Source: Streptomyces flavotricini (GTDB taxonomy: Bacteria > Actinomycetota > Actinomycetes > Streptomycetales > Streptomycetaceae). From it: a stretch of DNA of 64,000 bases. Below are positions 59,997 to 64,000 of the stretch, in pieces (within the stretch, counting starts at the first letter, position 1; each line of letters starts with the position of its first letter). Both the position numbers and the translations under genes were made by a program. The stretch covers positions 1,725,344-1,789,343 of the forward strand of contig NZ_JAINUL010000001.1 of assembly GCF_020639365.1 (NCBI RefSeq), in the 5' to 3' direction. Below the pieces are notes generated by a model. The model searched no databases. It worked only from the letters and a program-made list of their open reading frames with translations, and was not told the origin of the DNA.

Positions 59997-60875
59997 ATGC
60001 AGTTCCAGCAGCTCCTGTACTTCGTGGCCGTCGCCGAAACCCGTCACTTCAGCCGGGCCGCGGAGCGGGTGCACGTCGCCCAGCCGTCCCTGTCACAGCA
60101 GATCAAGTCGCTGGAACGGGAGCTGGGGGCGGAGCTGTTCAGCCGGGCGCGGGGGAACATCGCACTGACCGACGCGGGCGAGGCGCTGCTGCCGCTGGCC
60201 CGGCGGATCCTGGCGGACGCGGACACGGCGCGGCTGGAGGTGCAGGAGCTGGCGCAGCTGCGGCGAGGGCGGGTCCGGCTGGGGGCGACGCCGAGCGTGT
60301 GCACGGGCCTGCTGCCCGGTGTGCTGCGCGCCTTCCACACCGCGCATCCGGGCATCGAGCTGCTGATCGAGGAGAGCGGCTCGCTGGACCTGGTACGGGA
60401 ACTGGCGCGCGGGGCCCTGGACCTGGCGCTCATCGCGCTTCCGCTGCCGCCTTCGGCCCCGGCGCTGACCACGGTGGAGCTGCTGACGGAGGACCTGGTG
60501 GTGGTTTCGTCGGCGGAGCTGCCGCCGCCGGCGGGCGGCGGGCCGCTCACGGTGTCCGCGCTGCGGGACGAGCCGATGGTGATGTTCCGCCACGGCTACG
60601 ACCTGCGGGACCTGACGGTGGCCGCCTGCCGGGCGGAGGGCTTCGAGCCGGTGTTCACCGTGGAGGGCGGGGAGATGGACGCGGTGCTGGGCTTCGTGCG
60701 CGCGGGACTCGGCGTGGCGGTGGTCCCGGCGATGGTCGTCGACCACGGCGGCCCGGGGCTGCGCGCCACCCCGCTGGCGGGCTCTCCGCTGCGCCGCACC
60801 ATCGCCCTGGCGCACCGCACGGACGTCGCTCCCCCGCGCGCGGCCCGCGAGCTGAAGCGCGTCCTGCTGGGCTGA
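59997..60875 (+). CDS. LysR family transcriptional regulator
   Basis: 292 residues. The N-terminal winged helix (MQFQQLLYFVAVAETRHFSRAAERVHVAQPSLSQQIKSLER; split here: FSRAAERVHVAQPSLSQ is the recognition region) is classic LysR; the rest is the effector domain with LRRGRVRLGATPSVCTGLLP and GLGVAVVPAMVV. The frame extends upstream to 59733 but the ATG at 59997 is fixed by a -10 box 6 nt before it. Divergent from sdhCAB with a LysR box between, so it probably controls that operon in response to a metabolite. Confidence 0.9.
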   Translation: MQFQQLLYFVAVAETRHFSRAAERVHVAQPSLSQQIKSLERELGAELFSRARGNIALTDAGEALLPLARRILADADTARLEVQELAQLRRGRVRLGATPSVCTGLLPGVLRAFHTAHPGIELLIEESGSLDLVRELARGALDLALIALPLPPSAPALTTVELLTEDLVVVSSAELPPPAGGGPLTVSALRDEPMVMFRHGYDLRDLTVAACRAEGFEPVFTVEGGEMDAVLGFVRAGLGVAVVPAMVVDHGGPGLRATPLAGSPLRRTIALAHRTDVAPPRAARELKRVLLG

Positions 60876-61046
60876 CCCCGCCGCGCCCCTCGCGGGCACC
60901 ACCGGCGGGGGCGGGGGCGGCAAGGTCGGGGCGCTCCGTGCGGGGCGGCGGGGGCGGGCATGCACTCGGCATGGGGCGGGCGCGGCCAGGGGCACGGGGC
61001 GGGGCGGCCGGAGCACGGGACGGCCCGGGCGGAGGCCGCTCGCCCG

Positions 61047-61691
61047 TCAGCCCGCGCCTGCGGGAAGGGCCTGGTCGAGCCCGTCGGCCAGCATCGCGAA
61101 GGCCTGGTCGGCATCGGCCACGGCGGCCGGATGGGCCTCGTCGGCACTCTGGCCGGCGGCCATGCGGAGGTAGTTCTCCCGGCCCAGCTCGTGGCGGACC
61201 GCCACCAGGTGCATCGCGGCCAGCCGCGCGGCGAGCGGCCGGACCGACTCCGCTTCGAGCACGGCGGCCAGCAGCTCCACCTCGCGGTCGGTGTAGTGGG
61301 ACATCCGGCTCTCCAGGCTGGCGGTGGAGTAGAGGAGCCGCTGGAACGCGACCACCCCGGGATGGTCGCAGAGCCCGGTGATCGGGTCCCGGTCGGCGAG
61401 GGCCGCCAGGAAATGCGCGTGCAGCGCGGCCACCGGCGTCCGCCCGGCGGGCCGGTCGCGCACGATGCGCGCCGCCTCGTCCTGGTGGTCGGCGAACCGG
61501 TCGAGGACCAGGTCCTCCTTGCTCGGGAAGTACCGGAAGAGGGTGGGCTTGGAGACCTCGGCCGCGGCGGCGACGTCCGCCACCGACACGGCATCGAAGC
61601 CCCGCTCCAGGAAGAGCTCCAGCGCCGTGGCGGCCAGCCGGCCGCGCGTGCGGAGCTTCTTGTTCTCGCGCAGACCCGTCGTGTTCTCCAT
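61047..61691 (-). CDS. TetR family transcriptional regulator
   Basis: 214 residues. N-terminal TetR helix-turn-helix: TRGRLAATALELFLERGFDAV followed by SVADVAAAAEVSKPTLFRYFPSKEDLV (residues about 14-62). The C-terminal ligand domain is all-helical and of no obvious subfamily. Divergent from a flavin monooxygenase gene, with a 24-bp palindrome between. Likely represses the monooxygenase and itself until a small aromatic ligand binds. Confidence 0.9.
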   Translation of the reverse strand: MENTTGLRENKKLRTRGRLAATALELFLERGFDAVSVADVAAAAEVSKPTLFRYFPSKEDLVLDRFADHQDEAARIVRDRPAGRTPVAALHAHFLAALADRDPITGLCDHPGVVAFQRLLYSTASLESRMSHYTDREVELLAAVLEAESVRPLAARLAAMHLVAVRHELGRENYLRMAAGQSADEAHPAAVADADQAFAMLADGLDQALPAGAG

Positions 61692-61716
61692 GGCGCGAGC
61701 CTACCACAAATCCATG

Positions 61717-61740
61717 ACCCGGTAACTTTCTTAACCGGGT
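61717..61740. promoter_or_regulatory. Candidate TetR operator, 24-bp imperfect palindrome
   Basis: ACCCGGT (61717-61723) and ACCGGGT (61734-61740) form 7-bp perfect arms, with one further symmetric pair inside. It lies between the TetR start and the monooxygenase start. Confidence 0.55.
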
Positions 61741-61796
61741 TGCATTTTCCGCCGGGAGCCGCTTTCCTTGAGGCAGCGACGAGGAGAGGAACTCCG

Positions 61797-62927
61797 ATGA
61801 CCGACGTACTGACCGACGCGACGACCGGATCGCGGGCCGGATCGCGGGCCGGCGCACCGACCGACGTGCTGATCGTGGGCTCCGGCCCCACGGGGCTGAC
61901 CCTGGCCTGCGACCTCGCCCTGCGCGGAGCCGTCGTCCGCGTCATCGACCAGCGCAGCGAGCCGCACCACGAGTCCCGCGGCAAGGGGCTCCGGCAGAGC
62001 AGCCTCGACGTCTTCCGGCGGCTCGGCGTGGCCGAGTCCCTGACCGCCATCGGCGACGGGGAGGTGGTCCTGCGCAAGTACTTCGACGGGGAGCACATCA
62101 ACGACACCCCCGCGGGCGGCAACGGGATCCTGATAGGGCAGTGGCAGATCGAGGCGGCGCTGCGCGAGCGGCTCGCCGGGCTGGGCGTGACGGTGGAGTA
62201 CGGTGCCCGGCTCGCCGACATCACCCAGGACGCGGCCGGGGTCCGGGCGGAGCTGGCGGACGGCGGCGTGATCGCGGCCCGCTACCTCGCCGGGTGCGAC
62301 GGCGGGCGCAGCACCACCCGCAAGCTCCTCGGGATTCCGTTCGAGGGGAGCACGGAGGCGGAGCCCGCGATGGTGGTCGGGGATGTCCGGGCGCCCGGGC
62401 TCAGCCGGGACCACTGGCACCAGTGGTTCACCTCGGAGGGCGGCGGGACCATGCTCTGCCCCATGCCGGGAACGGACACCTTCCAGCTCCAGGCCTCCCC
62501 CGAGACGGACGGGCACGGCCGGCTGCTGCCGCCCTCGCTGGAGAGCTTCCAGCGGCTCTTCGACCGGCACGCCCGGATGCCCGAGATCCGGCTCACGGAC
62601 GCCACCTGGCTCTCCACCTGGCGGGTCAACGTCCGCGTGGCCGGCCGCCTGCGCGAGGGCCGGGCCTTCCTCGCCGGGGACGCCGCGCACGTCCACCCCA
62701 TAGCCGGCGGGCTCGGCATGAACACCGGCATCGAGGACGCGGCCGCCCTGGCGCGGACCCTCGGCGCCGCCCTCGCCGGGCAAAACGGGGAGGAGGTGCT
62801 CGACACGTACCAGTCCGAGCGGCTTCCGGCGGCCACCGAGGTGGTGGCCGATACGGCGCGCCGCTACGAGCGGGTCGTGGAGGCCGTCCGGACACCCGGG
62901 CGGGGGATCGAGGCCGGCCTGGAGTGA
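61797..62927 (+). CDS. FAD-dependent monooxygenase
   Basis: 376 residues from the ATG at 61797, with GAGGAGAGG upstream. Class A flavin hydroxylase: FAD motif DVLIVGSGPTGLTLA, GLRQSSLDVFRRLG, DG motif [15 protein letters not shown], and [22 protein letters not shown]. It lacks the long C-terminal thioredoxin-like domain of the other monooxygenase in the window, so it is a shorter relative, as in TetX/MhpA-like enzymes. The TetR neighbour and shared operator suggest an inducible detoxification role. Confidence 0.9.
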   Translation: MTDVLTDATTGSRAGSRAGAPTDVLIVGSGPTGLTLACDLALRGAVVRVIDQRSEPHHESRGKGLRQSSLDVFRRLGVAESLTAIGDGEVVLRKYFDGEHINDTPAGGNGILIGQWQIEAALRERLAGLGVTVEYGARLADITQDAAGVRAELADGGVIAARYLAGCDGGRSTTRKLLGIPFEGSTEAEPAMVVGDVRAPGLSRDHWHQWFTSEGGGTMLCPMPGTDTFQLQASPETDGHGRLLPPSLESFQRLFDRHARMPEIRLTDATWLSTWRVNVRVAGRLREGRAFLAGDAAHVHPIAGGLGMNTGIEDAAALARTLGAALAGQNGEEVLDTYQSERLPAATEVVADTARRYERVVEAVRTPGRGIEAGLE

Positions 62928-62979
62928 CCGGGCCGGCGGGCCGGCACCGGGCCGGTGTCAGGCCTGCGCCGGGCCGGCG

Positions 62980-64000
62980 TCAGGAAGGCGTGGGCACGGC
63001 GTCCGAGAGCGAGAGGGTGTGGATGCGGTCGGGGGCGCCGGGGCGGGCGTAGTACCAGCCCTGGGCGGTGTCGCAGCCGAGGTCGCGGAGCTGGGCGGCC
63101 TGGGCGCCGGTCTCCACGCCCTCGACCGTGACCGCGAGTTCGAGGCTGTGGGCCAGGGCCACGATGCCCTCCACGATCTTGACGTCGACCGGGTTGGCGG
63201 GCTGCTGCTGCATCCCCTTGGTGAAGGAGCGGTCCAGCTTCAGGACGCTGACCGGGAGGCGGCGCAGGTTCGCCAGGTTCGAGTAGCCCGTGCCGAAGTC
63301 GTCGAGCGCGATGTCCACGCCGAGGGCCGCGAGCCGGCGCAGCGGTTCCAGGAGTTCGTCGTCGGCCCCGATCAGGGCCGATTCGGTGACCTCCAGGCAC
63401 AGGGCGCCCGGGGCGAGGCCCGAGTTCTCCAGCACCGCGACGGTGTCGGCGACCAGGCCGGGGTGGTGCAGCTGGGTCGGCGAGAGGTTGACGTTGATCC
63501 GCAGGGCGGAGCCCCCGTGCTGGCGCTGCCAGTTGCGGGCCTGGCGGACGGCCTCCTCCAGGACCCAGCGGCCGAGCGGCACGATCAGCCCGGTCCGTTC
63601 GGCGAGCGGGATGAAGCGGTCCGGGCCCAGTACCCCGTACTGGGGGTGCGACCAGCGGACGAGGGCCTCGGCGCCGTGGACGCTGCCGTCGTGCAGGTGG
63701 ACCAGCGGCTGGTACTCGATGAAGAACTCGCCGCGTTCCAATGCGGCCGGGAGGGCGTTGGTCAGGCCGTGCCGGGTGATGGCGCGGGCGTCGGCCTCGG
63801 CGTCGGCGAACTCGAAGCGGTTGCCGCCGGCCGCCTTGGCCCGGTACATCGTGATGTCGGCGCTGCGCAGCACCTCCGCGGCGGTGCGCTCGCGGGCCGG
63901 ACCCTCCACGATGCCGATGCTGCCGCGGACCGACAGCTCGCGGCCCTCGATCCGGATGGGCACCGACAGTGCGGACAGGATCCGGACGGCGAGTTCGGTC
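62980..64000 (-). CDS. GGDEF-EAL protein, C-terminal part (5' end outside window)
   Basis: The frame runs off the window. The visible part starts in the tail of a GGDEF domain (VRGSIGIVEGP, ADITMYRAKAAGGNRFEF) and then a complete EAL domain: GAEALVRWSHPQYGVLGPDRFIPLAE, LRINVNLSPTQL, LCLEVTESAL, DIALDDFGTGYSNLANLRRLP and VEGVETGAQA. The metal-binding residues (EAL Glu, N, E of VTES, DD, E of EGVE) are all present, so c-di-GMP phosphodiesterase activity is likely. Whether the GGDEF site is active cannot be seen here. Confidence 0.92.
   Translation of the reverse strand, partial: TELAVRILSALSVPIRIEGRELSVRGSIGIVEGPARERTAAEVLRSADITMYRAKAAGGNRFEFADAEADARAITRHGLTNALPAALERGEFFIEYQPLVHLHDGSVHGAEALVRWSHPQYGVLGPDRFIPLAERTGLIVPLGRWVLEEAVRQARNWQRQHGGSALRINVNLSPTQLHHPGLVADTVAVLENSGLAPGALCLEVTESALIGADDELLEPLRRLAALGVDIALDDFGTGYSNLANLRRLPVSVLKLDRSFTKGMQQQPANPVDVKIVEGIVALAHSLELAVTVEGVETGAQAAQLRDLGCDTAQGWYYARPGAPDRIHTLSLSDAVPTPS

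Overview
The window looks like chromosomal DNA of a Streptomyces or very close relative. Base composition is very GC-rich with a strong G/C bias at third codon positions, GTG starts are common, many regulators are divergently transcribed, and several gene families typical of Streptomyces are present (DUF6230/DUF6114 trio, ergothioneine genes, DUF5701, DasR-like operator). No rRNA, tRNA or CRISPR array was seen.

Layout. 1-9.4 kb is an accessory block: the 3' end of a Ser/Thr kinase gene, a 1,800-residue protein with a GHKL/sacsin-type ATPase at the N-terminus and a DUF3883-type nuclease-like C-terminus, then two tail-to-tail genes whose products are clearly related to each other and resemble PIN-type nucleases. 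9.7-28.7 kb is ordinary chromosome: pirin, a TPR protein, an RlmG/RsmC-like methyltransferase, a MerR regulator, a secreted/membrane trio, a penicillin-acylase-type hydrolase, a DUF2087 protein, a flavoprotein disulfide reductase, thioredoxin, aldehyde dehydrogenase, thiolase, a LacI regulator facing an MFS transporter, an alpha/beta hydrolase and an amidase. 28.9-33.5 kb is an insertion hot spot with a decayed IS982-type unit carrying a passenger gene, an intact IS5-type transposase, a HEAT-like gene, transposase remnants (IS630- and IS256-like), a truncated gene and a 169-bp MITE-like element that ends at the stop codon of a DUF5701 gene.

34-41 kb holds a flavin hydroxylase, a large secreted repeat protein (delta-60, DUF11 and RTX-like repeats), a PNPOx-fold protein, an O-methyltransferase, a solitary MazF/PemK-like protein and a microbial PARG. 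41.2-45.7 kb is the translationally coupled ergothioneine operon egtABCD. It meets, with a 163-bp coding overlap, an opposing pair of acyltransferase genes that probably make ornithine lipid. 47.6-54.4 kb contains an orphan sugar-binding lipoprotein gene with a DasR-like operator, dodecin, a HAD phosphatase, a luciferase-like monooxygenase, a short UvrA paralogue and a phosphatase-like lipoprotein.

54.5-64 kb contains a Stealth-family sugar-phosphate transferase gene put out of frame by a 43-bp tandem duplication, the succinate dehydrogenase operon sdhCAB with a divergent and apparently leaderless LysR regulator, a TetR/flavin-monooxygenase pair with a candidate operator between them, and the 3' end of a GGDEF-EAL gene.

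The best candidates for something undescribed are the paired PIN-like genes beside the giant ATPase-nuclease, a promoter with an immediate intrinsic terminator ahead of the DUF5701 gene, and competing hairpins over the amidase ribosome binding site. All functions are inferred from sequence; no database search was run.
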